From Ekhidna sp. (GTDB taxonomy: Bacteria > Bacteroidota > Bacteroidia > Cytophagales > Cyclobacteriaceae): DNA of 9,427 bases. Below, piece by piece: positions 1 through 6,873 of this stretch. The notes beneath the pieces were generated by a model. It worked only from the letters and a program-made list of their open reading frames with translations, searched no databases and was not told the origin of the DNA. Position 1 is the first letter of the stretch, and each line of letters begins with the position of its first letter. Made by a program: the position numbers and the translations under genes. The DNA lies in the NCBI GenBank assembly GCA_028821635.1, contig JAPPDO010000143.1, positions 1 to 9,427 on the forward strand, read 5' to 3'.

Positions 1-35
1 ACCTGCGAAATGTTTGGATTCGGTAACTTTTCCAT
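1..35 (-). CDS. Possible 5' end of a divergent gene (partial, product unknown)
   Basis: On the minus strand an ATG at 35-33 opens a frame that runs off the window edge without a stop and reads MEKLPNPNISQ. Eleven codons do not allow a family assignment. Support is contextual: about 50 bp upstream of this ATG, in the same orientation, lies an element reading TTTGCATCTTTAAA behind two long A-tracts, which resembles a Bacteroidota promoter region. There is no clear ribosome binding site, which is normal for this phylum. The alternative is a plus-strand gene ending at the TAA at 49-51 (last residues NFSIGLTI). I prefer the minus-strand reading but cannot exclude the other. Confidence 0.3.
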   Translation of the reverse strand, partial: MEKLPNPNISQ

Positions 36-80
36 CGGATTAACTATTTAAATATTAATTATGGCTCAAAGGTAAGACGA

Positions 81-97
81 TAATTTAAAGATGCAAA
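81..97 (-). promoter_or_regulatory. Candidate promoter for the divergent minus-strand gene
   Basis: Read on the minus strand, 97-81 is TTTGCATCTTTAAATTA, resembling the TTTG-containing -7 region of Bacteroidota promoters (consensus TAnnTTTG). It lies downstream of two A-tracts (minus-strand reading of 122-130 and 110-118) that could act like UP elements. No convincing -33 TTTG sits at the expected distance. The 9-mer TTGCATCTT recurs on the plus strand at 437-445. Confidence 0.25.
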
Positions 98-233
98 TGT
101 TTTTGCAAGTTTTTTTTTAACTTTTTTTTTCGGGTGTGATTTGTCTTGAACAGGATTTATTTGATTGATATGATTACTGTGATTTTTATTTTTGTTTGTA
201 TCATGTCTTCGCTGAGCAAACTAACTAACGATT

Positions 234-276
234 GAACCACAGAGGGCACGGAGAAGCCGCCAAGGGCACGGAGGGA
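234..276. repeat. Intergenic 'accacagagg...cacggag' repeat element
   Basis: A GC-richer stretch in an A/T-rich gap. It begins with accacagagg and contains the 11-mer AGGGCACGGAG twice as a direct repeat (243-253 and 263-273, 20-bp period). From memory, related ACCACAGAG/CACGGAG elements are scattered between genes in many environmental bacterial genomes, including Bacteroidota, with no assigned function. Only one copy is present here, so its dispersed nature cannot be shown from this window. Confidence 0.5.
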
Positions 277-407
277 TGATGGAAAAGCGAGCTTATAAAG
301 CGTGATGGAGTGTTGTTTGTGTCTGTTATTTAATCGGTTGTCTATGATAAATAAGTAACATCCTTTATAAATTGTTTTGGGATAAGGTCAGAAAGGATCA
401 ATTCTCA

Positions 408-445
408 TTTGGAATTTTGACATATTATCGCCTCCCTTGCATCTT
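408..445 (+). promoter_or_regulatory. Candidate distal promoter of the SusC/SusD operon
   Basis: TTTG at 408-411 is followed after 20 bp by CTCCCTTG (432-439), a partial match to the Bacteroidota -7 consensus TAnnTTTG, and then by CATCTT. The spacing fits the known 17-23 bp range, but the first two bases of the -7 element do not match. If used, the leader before the SusC start would be about 120 nt. It shares TTGCATCTT with the candidate divergent promoter at 81-97. Confidence 0.25.
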
Positions 446-512
446 CATTTAAAAGTACTTTATAAGTAGAAACTAATTACGTTCATTTACAAATCGGTTT
501 TAATTTCTTAGT

Positions 513-539
513 TTTGGAAAGGATTTGGTAATACATTTG
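513..539 (+). promoter_or_regulatory. Candidate proximal promoter of the SusC/SusD operon
   Basis: TACATTTG at 532-539 matches the Bacteroidota -7 consensus TAnnTTTG exactly. A TTTG at 513-516 could be the -33 element, but the 15-bp spacer is shorter than the usual 17-23 bp. Transcription would start near 545, giving a leader of roughly 25 nt before the ATG at 572. It competes with the distal candidate at 408-445, and the sequence alone cannot decide between them. Confidence 0.35.
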
Positions 540-571
540 TTTTACAATTAATACGTCCGATCATATTAAAA

Positions 572-3500
572 ATGTACAGGTACTTTATATTTAGTCTCCT
601 CTCTTTTTCACTGGTATGTATAACCAATGCACAGAGGACAGTTTCAGGCACCATTTCTGACGAAGAGACGGGAGATGGATTGCCGGGTGTTACCATACAA
701 ATCAAGGGGTCTACTGATGGCACGATTAGTGATATCAATGGTTCTTTTTCTCTGTCGGCAGTTGCCGAAGATATTCTGGTGATCTCCTATGTTGGATATT
801 CCACTCGGGAAATTACAGTAGGTGAGAGAACGACAATAAACGTGGCTCTTTTGTCAGATGCTAAACTTTTAGAAGAGGTCGTTGTCACGGCATTTGGTAT
901 AGCGCAGGAAAAGCGAACATTGAATTATACTGTTCAGGCAGTTAATGGAGATGATTTGGTTGAAACGCAACAGCAAAACCTCGTGAACAGCCTGCAAGGA
1001 AAAGTGGCAGGGGTACAGGTTTCTCCCAACAGCGGATCTCCCGGAGCAGCATCCACTATTGTGGTGAGAGGAGGATCCTCTATATCAAGAGATAATCAAC
1101 CGCTTTTTATTATTGACGGCATTATCATGAACAATTCCTCATCGTTAGGAAGCGGTAATGCAGTTCAGGACCTCAATCCCAACGATATAGCGTCTGTTAC
1201 TGTCCTAAAGGGGCCAAGTGCCGCCGCACTTTATGGCATTGGCGGCGGGAATGGTGCAGTTATTATCACCACCCGATCCGGAGAATCAGGTAAGGTGCAG
1301 GTGCGTTTGAGTTCTACTGTAGCTTTTGACCGCCCACTCGCTCCCCGCGAAGTACAAACCACTTACGGGAGGGTGCCTCTTCAGGAATCCTCATTTGCAA
1401 GCTGGGGTCCTGCCTACATACCCGGGGATACGATCTATGATAATATTGAAGCATTTTTCCAAACCGGTGTACAGCAAAAGTATGATCTGGGCATCTCCGG
1501 AGGGAATGAGCAGTCTACTTTCTATGTATCACTTTCCAACAACCACCAAACCGGTATTGTGCCGAAAGAATCTTTTAATCGTTTCAATGCACTGTTCAAA
1601 GCCTCAACAAAATTATTGAGCAACCTGAAAGTTTCTTTTAACAGTAATTTAATCATCACAGACAATGAACGTCTGAGAGGGGGATTAGGGGGCGGAGGTG
1701 CCGGCAACCGTCAGGTTGGAAGTCTGAGGCGTTTATTTACCTGGCCTACAGACGATGACATCACCCGGCCCAGTTACCCGGGACAAGCAGAACTGAATCT
1801 TCAAAATCCCTTTTGGCGTGTAAATAACAATATGCCTCGCTACGAAACAGAGCGGATAATCAGTCAGGTATTTGTGGAATGGGATATTTTGAAAAACCTA
1901 AAAGCCACCTACCGATTTGGAGGGGATTTCCGTGATTTGTACTTCCGAAGCCCCATCGTGCAGGATACTCCCGGTGACTCCGACGGGAGAATCACGGAAT
2001 CAGAGCGTGCGCTGAACCGATTGACTTCTACACTAAACCTGACCTACTCCGAAAGTTTTGGCGATTGGAACCTATATGCACTCTTAGGAAATGACGTGAG
2101 TACGTTGGATGTACGACAGACAACCTTCAGGGGGGTTTCATTTGAACTGGATAATTTCGTCAGTATTAATAACTTCAGTCCTTCCGGCACTAATGTCACT
2201 CAAAACAACGCAACTCGAAGGGTTGTTGGAATTTACTCTGACATCAGGCTGGATTATAAAGGAATTGCATCCGTCGGGGTGACGGGCCGACAGGATTGGA
2301 GTTCTACCCTGATCCGAAATAATCCCTTCTTTTATCCGTCAGTTAATTTAGGATTTGTGTTTACCGAGGTACTTCCGAGCGGATCGTTTACGGATGTGCT
2401 ATCGTATGGAAAGTTTAGGGCCAGCTATGCAGAATCGGCACAGGACGTTGCGGCCGAGGTGACGGGCAACCCTGAGCTTGAAACCTTTCAAGGTCAGGGT
2501 GGTGGGTTTAATTATGCGGCCATTGTAGGGAATCCTAACCTGCTTCCTGAATTTTTTATCGCAAAAGAGATCGGGCTGGAACTCAAGTTTTTTAAAGGCA
2601 ATCTCGGTATTGACATTAACCGATATGAAATAACTACAGAAGATCAAATTATCAGGCCAAGACTTTCACCGGCATCGGGATTTATCATCCAGACGATCAA
2701 TGCCGGCGATGTGGTAAATAAAGGATGGGAAGTTATATTTGATCAGAAGGTGATTAATAATTCCGGATTCAAATGGAGTACCGGTCTGGCATTTTCCAAA
2801 AATACAAGTAGAGTTGCGGCACTGCCGGAATTCACGGCGCAGATCCCTGTTACCAATGGGCAGGTGATCCCCTCTGCTATTCCTTTTGCCGTATTAGATA
2901 AGCCGCTTTTTGCAATCTCAGGCTCTCAATACCTGCGAACCAGAAAAGGCGAGCTGGTACTGGATGAAGATGGTTTTCCAAGATCAGGGACCTATGTTTT
3001 TGATGAAGACGGCAATTACATACTGGATGATGACGGAAACAGGGAGATATCCTCAGAACGTGTTTTCCTCGGTAATCGGGAACCGGACTGGCTGCTGGGT
3101 ATTACTAATACCATTGATATTAAGGACTTTACCCTCTCTTTCTTGGTAGACATTCGTAAAGGCGGAGACCTTATCAATGCTGCTGCCGCAAACCAATTTG
3201 AGCAAGGTACGCATGTGCTATTGGAAAAGTGGAGGAATCGGCAGTATCAATTTAACGGGGTGATTGAAACACCCGATGGATTCGCCCCAAGCGACAGGGT
3301 AGTCATACTGGATGAGAATTATTGGAGAAGCAGGCATACCCTCGTCGGGGAAAACTTTGTAGAAGATGGCTCTTTTATAAGACTCAGGTATGTCGCACTG
3401 ACTTATAGGCCCCGAAGACTGGCAGAAAAGTTAAGCCTTCAAAGCCTTTCGCTGTCGGCAACGGTGCGCAACCCGCTGCTCTTCACCCGCTATTCAGGCG

Positions 3501-3619
3501 GCGATCCGGAGCGAGACTTTGACGGACCCGCATCCACGGGGGCAGCAACAGTGGGATTGGATTACTTTAGTGTCCCGAATACGCAGGGAATTACTTTTGG
3601 ACTTAATATGACTTTTTAA
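572..3619 (+). CDS. SusC/RagA-family TonB-dependent outer-membrane transporter
   Basis: A 1015-residue outer-membrane beta-barrel transporter, normal in size for SusC/RagA proteins, which import oligosaccharides, peptides or other large ligands using TonB energy. Residues 1-20 form a signal peptide (cleavage after TNA, Gln at +1). Residues about 22-96 are a carboxypeptidase-regulatory-like domain (TVSGTISDEETGDGLPGV). EEVVVTAFG at 101-109 is the usual linker/TonB-box-like region. The plug contains the family signatures PLFIIDGIIMNN (177-188) and VLKGPSAAALYG (211-222) followed by NGAVIITTR (227-235). The barrel fills the remainder and ends in an aromatic residue (NMTF), as expected for BamA-dependent insertion. 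There is no N-terminal STN signalling domain, so control through an anti-sigma factor is not suggested. The start follows an A-rich stretch and gives a complete signal peptide. SusD follows after 8 bp. An acidic DEDG-type repeat lies at residues 798-822. The substrate is not deducible. Confidence 0.96.
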   Translation: MYRYFIFSLLSFSLVCITNAQRTVSGTISDEETGDGLPGVTIQIKGSTDGTISDINGSFSLSAVAEDILVISYVGYSTREITVGERTTINVALLSDAKLLEEVVVTAFGIAQEKRTLNYTVQAVNGDDLVETQQQNLVNSLQGKVAGVQVSPNSGSPGAASTIVVRGGSSISRDNQPLFIIDGIIMNNSSSLGSGNAVQDLNPNDIASVTVLKGPSAAALYGIGGGNGAVIITTRSGESGKVQVRLSSTVAFDRPLAPREVQTTYGRVPLQESSFASWGPAYIPGDTIYDNIEAFFQTGVQQKYDLGISGGNEQSTFYVSLSNNHQTGIVPKESFNRFNALFKASTKLLSNLKVSFNSNLIITDNERLRGGLGGGGAGNRQVGSLRRLFTWPTDDDITRPSYPGQAELNLQNPFWRVNNNMPRYETERIISQVFVEWDILKNLKATYRFGGDFRDLYFRSPIVQDTPGDSDGRITESERALNRLTSTLNLTYSESFGDWNLYALLGNDVSTLDVRQTTFRGVSFELDNFVSINNFSPSGTNVTQNNATRRVVGIYSDIRLDYKGIASVGVTGRQDWSSTLIRNNPFFYPSVNLGFVFTEVLPSGSFTDVLSYGKFRASYAESAQDVAAEVTGNPELETFQGQGGGFNYAAIVGNPNLLPEFFIAKEIGLELKFFKGNLGIDINRYEITTEDQIIRPRLSPASGFIIQTINAGDVVNKGWEVIFDQKVINNSGFKWSTGLAFSKNTSRVAALPEFTAQIPVTNGQVIPSAIPFAVLDKPLFAISGSQYLRTRKGELVLDEDGFPRSGTYVFDEDGNYILDDDGNREISSERVFLGNREPDWLLGITNTIDIKDFTLSFLVDIRKGGDLINAAAANQFEQGTHVLLEKWRNRQYQFNGVIETPDGFAPSDRVVILDENYWRSRHTLVGENFVEDGSFIRLRYVALTYRPRRLAEKLSLQSLSLSATVRNPLLFTRYSGGDPERDFDGPASTGAATVGLDYFSVPNTQGITFGLNMTF

Positions 3620-3627
3620 AGTAAAAG

Positions 3628-5148
3628 ATGATGAGATACCTAATTATACTTCCAAAATATTGCCTCCTTCTGGTGCTGTTTGCCTCTTGTGATGATTTTC
3701 TGGATGTGAATGAAAATACGGATGCAGTCAATACCGCCCCGCCCAACTTCCTGCTGCCACCGATCCTTAGTTTTTATGCAAACAATGTGTATTCCGATGC
3801 AGAAACCTCAGCGTATTTTACACAGCATGTAGCTACGCTTTCAGGCTTTAGTTCAGTCAGAGATCGGTGGGATTATCGCACAGCTTTCAGGGAAGGCACT
3901 TTTAGAAGGCATTTTCACGATGTTGCGGTCAATGCAAACCACTTGATTGAAACCGGTCGTAAGGAGGGTTCCGGAAATTATGAGGCCGTTGGACACATTA
4001 TGATGGTTTTTACTACCCAGTCCACCACAGATATATTAGGGCAGATACCTTACAGAGAAGCCCTGAAAGGGAACCCATCACCCCCTTATGATGAGCAGGA
4101 AGTCATCTACGACGGTATATTAAAAGAAATAGACTTGGCAATTAGGATGTTGAGTGAGGTACCTGACCCCGGAGACCGTCCAATGACGCTGAAAGAAGAC
4201 CGGCTGTATGGAGGTGACCTTACGGCCTGGTTAGGGCTGGCACACGCAGAAAAAGCACGCATCCTGCTTCACCTTACACCCAATATCAACCAAAATTACC
4301 AGGCGGTTATTGATGAAGTCAATTTGGCGTTTCAAACATGGAAAGACCCGGTTTACACGTATGCCAATGATGAAAGTATGACATTATCCATTAACGGATG
4401 GGGGCCGGCCCGCACCCGCTTCACTTTTGAGTATGAACAGAATGAGCTAAATACCAGTGCACCAACGCAGTTTTTACTTGAAACGGTGCTGGGCTATGAT
4501 CCCGTTAATCATGTTGTAGATGACCCGCGCACACCCTTCCTGATGAGTGCTAATGAGAATAACCGGTATTTATCCGTCAGACCTTCTGAAGGAAGAGATC
4601 CGTCCATTATGGAATCGTCATATCCGAATCTGTACGACACTTATTACACCTCTAATAATTCACCAATCGTTTACCTCACGACCGAAGAGTTGTACTTTAT
4701 GCGGGCAGAAGCCTACTTCCAGTCAGGGAATGCTGCCAATGCCTATAACGACTACATAGCAGGTATCAGGGCTCACACAGAACGTCTTGGGGTGGATGAT
4801 GCTGATGTGAACACCTTTTTATCAGACAGTCCGCTGATTGCACAAAATAGTGGAGCATTGGAACTATCTGATATTATGATACAAAAATGGCTTGCCCTGT
4901 ATTTACAGCCGGAGTCGTGGGTAGACATGCGCAGGCATCAGTACGATCCCCGTATTTATGTGGGGCTGGAACGTCCCGCTAACTTGGCCGAATTTTGGTC
5001 TCCCGATGATGATTCGGAGTGGATTCAGCGAATCATTTATGATAATCAGACGGAAGAAATTTACAACAGGGGAGAACTGGAACGCTTGGGTGCTTTTCAA
5101 AACCCTGACTGGCTTAAAGTGCCGCTCTGGTGGGCTGAGAGAAATTAA
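3628..5148 (+). CDS. SusD/RagB-family surface lipoprotein (SusD-like 2 type)
   Basis: A 506-residue lipoprotein that caps the SusC barrel at the cell surface and binds substrate before import. The signal sequence ends in a lipobox, FASC, with Cys21 as the lipidated residue. The following DDFLDVNEN is the classic SusD mature start and also fits the acidic surface-export signal of Bacteroidota lipoproteins. The fold is expected to be mostly helical with TPR-like units: family-typical stretches include TTDILGQIPYREAL in the N-terminal half and VYLTTEELYFMRAEAYFQSG, IMIQKWLALYLQ and WVDMRRHQYDP in the C-terminal half. The overall pattern is closer to the SusD-like 2 group (Pfam SusD-like_2) than to starch-binding SusD. 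Start choice is ATG 3628 or the adjacent ATG 3631, with little consequence. The gene is translationally close to SusC (8-bp gap), and the next gene begins directly after its stop. Confidence 0.95.
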   Translation: MMRYLIILPKYCLLLVLFASCDDFLDVNENTDAVNTAPPNFLLPPILSFYANNVYSDAETSAYFTQHVATLSGFSSVRDRWDYRTAFREGTFRRHFHDVAVNANHLIETGRKEGSGNYEAVGHIMMVFTTQSTTDILGQIPYREALKGNPSPPYDEQEVIYDGILKEIDLAIRMLSEVPDPGDRPMTLKEDRLYGGDLTAWLGLAHAEKARILLHLTPNINQNYQAVIDEVNLAFQTWKDPVYTYANDESMTLSINGWGPARTRFTFEYEQNELNTSAPTQFLLETVLGYDPVNHVVDDPRTPFLMSANENNRYLSVRPSEGRDPSIMESSYPNLYDTYYTSNNSPIVYLTTEELYFMRAEAYFQSGNAANAYNDYIAGIRAHTERLGVDDADVNTFLSDSPLIAQNSGALELSDIMIQKWLALYLQPESWVDMRRHQYDPRIYVGLERPANLAEFWSPDDDSEWIQRIIYDNQTEEIYNRGELERLGAFQNPDWLKVPLWWAERN

Positions 5149-5952
5149 ATGAAGTGTAAAATGAACCGGAAAAGAATAATGAGAGAAAGACGGATACGCA
5201 GCGCAATATGGATAGCTTTCATAGCGTTTATGTCCTGCCGCGAGGAGAATAATATTTTTGACGAAATCGGCCTGACTATGGGCGGCCAGGTGGCAGAGGT
5301 AAGGCTAAGTCAGGGTGCTAATGCAGCAGAAGCAGGAACGACGGTCACCCGAGAGGTACGCTTCTGGTCTGCAGATGATACGTTTGATTATCTCGGGCTA
5401 TGGGAGCAGGTGAGCCTGAACACAAGATACGAAGTTAAAATTGAAGGAAGCACCTTCTCAGAGCGCACAGCGGAGATTACGATCGATTGGAGAGAAGTGA
5501 GGGAAGAAAATTTCAGCTTTGCCGACTGGGAGCCAAAAGAGAAAATCTACCTCCGAGAGATAAAATATGATGTGGATATAGCCTACGATGAAGTCTCAGA
5601 AGATGCTGAAACGTTGTCATTTGACAATTTTTCAAGCCGTATTCCGGAGAATTTTGAGAGTCTTTTCTATGATTTTTGCATAGAAAAACTCAGTGAAAAC
5701 CAGTTAAAAAATGTGGTCTCAACGAAAGGCACGTTATCTGATGAACAGTTTAAGGCACTGTATGGAGAAGATGGGCTGCTTACCACAGCGGGGGAGGAAC
5801 AACTGCGAAATGAACTTAAAGGCATCGGTTTGGAAAAGTTAGCTGCCGACACCTACGAAATAGCGCAGAAATACACGATCACGCTGGCCTATCGGGTAAC
5901 CAATGGCTCCGCAACGCCAAATGAATCAAGAATATTCTTCACTGTTTTTTAA
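5149..5952 (+). CDS. Unassigned lipoprotein, third gene of the SusC/SusD operon
   Basis: A 267-residue protein I cannot assign to a named family. The N-terminus is strongly basic (MNRKRIMRERRIR), then hydrophobic (AIWIAFIAF), ending in a lipobox-like FMSC with Cys30 followed by REENNIFDE. This predicts an outer-membrane lipoprotein whose acidic start could direct it to the surface. The mature part looks beta-rich in its first half (VTREVRFWSADD, EVKIEGS, AEITIDWREV). A middle segment with several helices follows (about residues 165-235, including LSDEQFKALYGEDG), and the chain closes with strands (YTITLAYRV, RIFFTVF). ATG 5149 abuts the SusD stop with no gap, suggesting translational coupling; ATG 5161 or 5179 are possible starts that keep a shorter signal peptide. 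Its position matches that of SusE/SusF-like accessory binding lipoproteins, so an accessory surface role is inferred, but no sequence motif proves it. Confidence 0.85.
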   Translation: MKCKMNRKRIMRERRIRSAIWIAFIAFMSCREENNIFDEIGLTMGGQVAEVRLSQGANAAEAGTTVTREVRFWSADDTFDYLGLWEQVSLNTRYEVKIEGSTFSERTAEITIDWREVREENFSFADWEPKEKIYLREIKYDVDIAYDEVSEDAETLSFDNFSSRIPENFESLFYDFCIEKLSENQLKNVVSTKGTLSDEQFKALYGEDGLLTTAGEEQLRNELKGIGLEKLAADTYEIAQKYTITLAYRVTNGSATPNESRIFFTVF

Positions 5953-5970
5953 TGAATAAAAAATAAGAAA

Positions 5971-6300
5971 ATGGACGAAAAAGAACTAGAACTGGTTAAA
6001 GTGGCCATAACGGACACATTCAGTGACTTTTACAATCAAGTCATAAAAAAACGTTTTAATGAAATTGATAAGAAGTTTGAAGAGGTCAATGAAAAATTTG
6101 AGGTGGTCAATGAAAAATTTGAGGTGGTCAATGAAAAATTTGAGGTGGTCAATGAAAGGTTTGATCAGGTCAATCATGAGATACGGGAGCTGCGCCTGAC
6201 AACTGAGGCACTGGTTAAAATTGTTGATTATGCCCGACTGGAATCCAAAGTGGCAGCACTTGAAAACCGAATAAAGCATTTGGAAGATGAACGCAACTAA
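5971..6300 (+). CDS. Small cytoplasmic coiled-coil protein, paralogue A
   Basis: A 109-residue protein of unknown function without signal peptide or membrane segment, so probably cytoplasmic. Residues 1-27 (MDEKELELVKVAITDTFSDF...) form a conserved head. Residues 28-69 are six consecutive heptads, RFNEIDK, KFEEVNE, three KFEVVNE and RFDQVNH, a strong coiled-coil pattern with Phe and Val/Ile at the core positions. Residues 70-109 form a conserved tail predicted as further helix (LTTEALVKIVDYARLESKVAALE). The likely state is a parallel or antiparallel homo-oligomer, perhaps also pairing with its paralogue at 6502-6873. The gene starts 18 bp after the lipoprotein stop, so it is probably co-transcribed with the SusC/SusD operon. 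Proteins of this general kind are common, but none with a known role is recognisable here. The start ATG 5971 is supported because the same context precedes the paralogue. Confidence 0.85.
   Translation: MDEKELELVKVAITDTFSDFYNQVIKKRFNEIDKKFEEVNEKFEVVNEKFEVVNEKFEVVNERFDQVNHEIRELRLTTEALVKIVDYARLESKVAALENRIKHLEDERN
6088..6150 (+). repeat. 21-bp coding repeat array, three perfect copies
   Basis: Three identical 21-bp units (6088-6108, 6109-6129, 6130-6150) begin with AATGAAAAATTTGAG and encode the heptad NEKFEVV in register. Partially matching units flank the array. The perfect identity, including synonymous positions, points to recent slippage or unequal recombination. Because the unit is 21 bp, copy changes keep the reading frame. 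Confidence 0.95.
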
Positions 6301-6397
6301 GATGGAACTTAGGACGTAAAACCTTATGCAACACAATACTAAGAGGGGAAATGAAAGAAAGTAACATCTCCGTAAGGTGAGACTCGTATTTTTTAAT

Positions 6398-6409
6398 GGG
6401 TCATGACCC
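6398..6409. repeat. Perfect 12-bp palindrome in the spacer between the duplicated genes
   Basis: GGGTCATGACCC is a perfect palindrome. It is flanked by TATTTTTT on the left (ending about 6393) and AAAAAATA on the right (from about 6416), which extends an imperfect dyad. It could be a dimeric-regulator operator or a weak bidirectional terminator, but as a hairpin its stem is only about 4 bp around a 4-nt loop. Function is unassigned. Confidence 0.5.
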
Positions 6410-6501
6410 TAAATGAAAAAATATAATTATATTTACGCATAAGATATTCTTGAGGATAACTTTTCCTTTGAAAAATCAGGCTCATAATAAAAAATAAGAA
6501 A

Positions 6502-6873
6502 ATGGACGAAAAAGAACTGGAACTGGTTAAAGTTGCCATAACGGACACATTTAGTGACTTTTACAACCAAGTCATAAAAAAACGATTCGATGGAATCGAT
6601 AAAAGACTTGATAAGATTGAGGAGAGGCTTGATAAGATTGAGGAGAGGCTTGATAAGATTGAGGAGAGGCTTGATAAGGTCGAGGAGAGACTAGATAAAG
6701 TTGAGGAGAGACTTGATGAGATGGATAAAAAATTTGATCAGGTCAATCATGAGATACGGGACCTGCGCCTGACCACTGAGGCACTGGTTAAAATTGTTGA
6801 TTATGCCCGACTGGAATCCAAAGTGGCAGCACTGGAAGACCGGATTAAACATTTGGAAGATGGGCACAGCTAA
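6502..6873 (+). CDS. Small cytoplasmic coiled-coil protein, paralogue B
   Basis: A 123-residue paralogue of the protein at 5971-6300. Residues 1-29 are identical to it, and the tail from FDQVNHEIR onward differs at only five positions, three of them at the extreme C-terminus (GHS instead of ERN). The middle is a different array of eight heptads (28-83): RFDGIDK, three RLDKIEE, two RLDKVEE, RLDEMDK and KFDQVNH. The core is therefore Leu/Ile-Val with many Arg/Glu pairs, where paralogue A has Phe/Val with Asn and Lys. No export signal or membrane segment is seen. It lies 201 bp after paralogue A; I see no strong promoter or terminator between them, so it may be read through from the operon. The function is unknown. 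The different core and charge pattern could favour separate homo-oligomers over mixed ones, which is an inference. Confidence 0.85.
   Translation: MDEKELELVKVAITDTFSDFYNQVIKKRFDGIDKRLDKIEERLDKIEERLDKIEERLDKVEERLDKVEERLDEMDKKFDQVNHEIRDLRLTTEALVKIVDYARLESKVAALEDRIKHLEDGHS
6604..6708 (+). repeat. 21-bp coding repeat array, five near-identical copies
   Basis: Units begin at 6604, 6625, 6646, 6667 and 6688, each encoding RLDK(I/V)EE. The copies at 6625 and 6646 are identical, the one at 6604 differs by one base, and the last two carry Val codons and other substitutions. The repeat sequence is unrelated in codons and residues to the array at 6088-6150, although both sit at the same place in homologous genes. 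Confidence 0.93.

Larger units (their letters stand above)
36..571. other. Intergenic region upstream of the SusC/SusD operon
   Basis: This gap of about 536 bp contains no convincing coding sequence; the one minus-strand frame here (508-738) mostly overlaps the SusC gene. It is A/T-rich apart from a GC-rich island at 234-276, which is the repeat annotated separately. It holds T-tracts at 110-118 and 122-130, a candidate minus-strand promoter near 81-97, and two candidate plus-strand promoters, near 408-445 and 513-539. I see no tRNA, no riboswitch-like structure and no strong terminator. Confidence 0.6.
5955..6369 (+). repeat. Tandem duplication, unit 1 (carries first coiled-coil gene)
   Basis: This segment of 415 bp is homologous to 6486-6942. 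The homology starts with a 16-bp identical A-rich leader just before each ATG and runs through the whole gene. It continues for 69 nt beyond each stop codon without gaps, ending in CATCT in both copies. The 42-bp length difference between units is exactly two 21-bp heptad repeats. A unique 116-bp spacer (6370-6485) separates the units. Confidence 0.9.

Noticed and set aside
1..51. Plus-strand reading as the C-terminus of an upstream gene ending at TAA 49-51
   Set aside because: Only 16 codons are visible and nothing supports it, while a promoter-like element in the other orientation favours a divergent minus-strand start. It cannot be fully excluded.
5986..6336. Long minus-strand frame (116 codons) opposite coiled-coil paralogue A with FFIDHLK repeats
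   Set aside because: It is the antisense shadow of the heptad array; the plus-strand frame has a conserved paralogue, synonymous-only differences in the head and a fitting start context.
6351..6380. Nine-codon leader-like frame (MKESNISVR) preceded by a GAGGGG purine stretch
   Set aside because: Very short, and the matching position in duplication unit 2 has lost the ATG, so there is no sign of selection on it.
6430..6501. Promoter for paralogue B (TAACTTTT at 6457-6464)
   Set aside because: The -7 match is partial and no TTTG lies at the right distance upstream.
6088..6708. CRISPR-like array
   Set aside because: The 21-bp units are contiguous without spacers, are in frame and encode heptads, so they are coding repeats.
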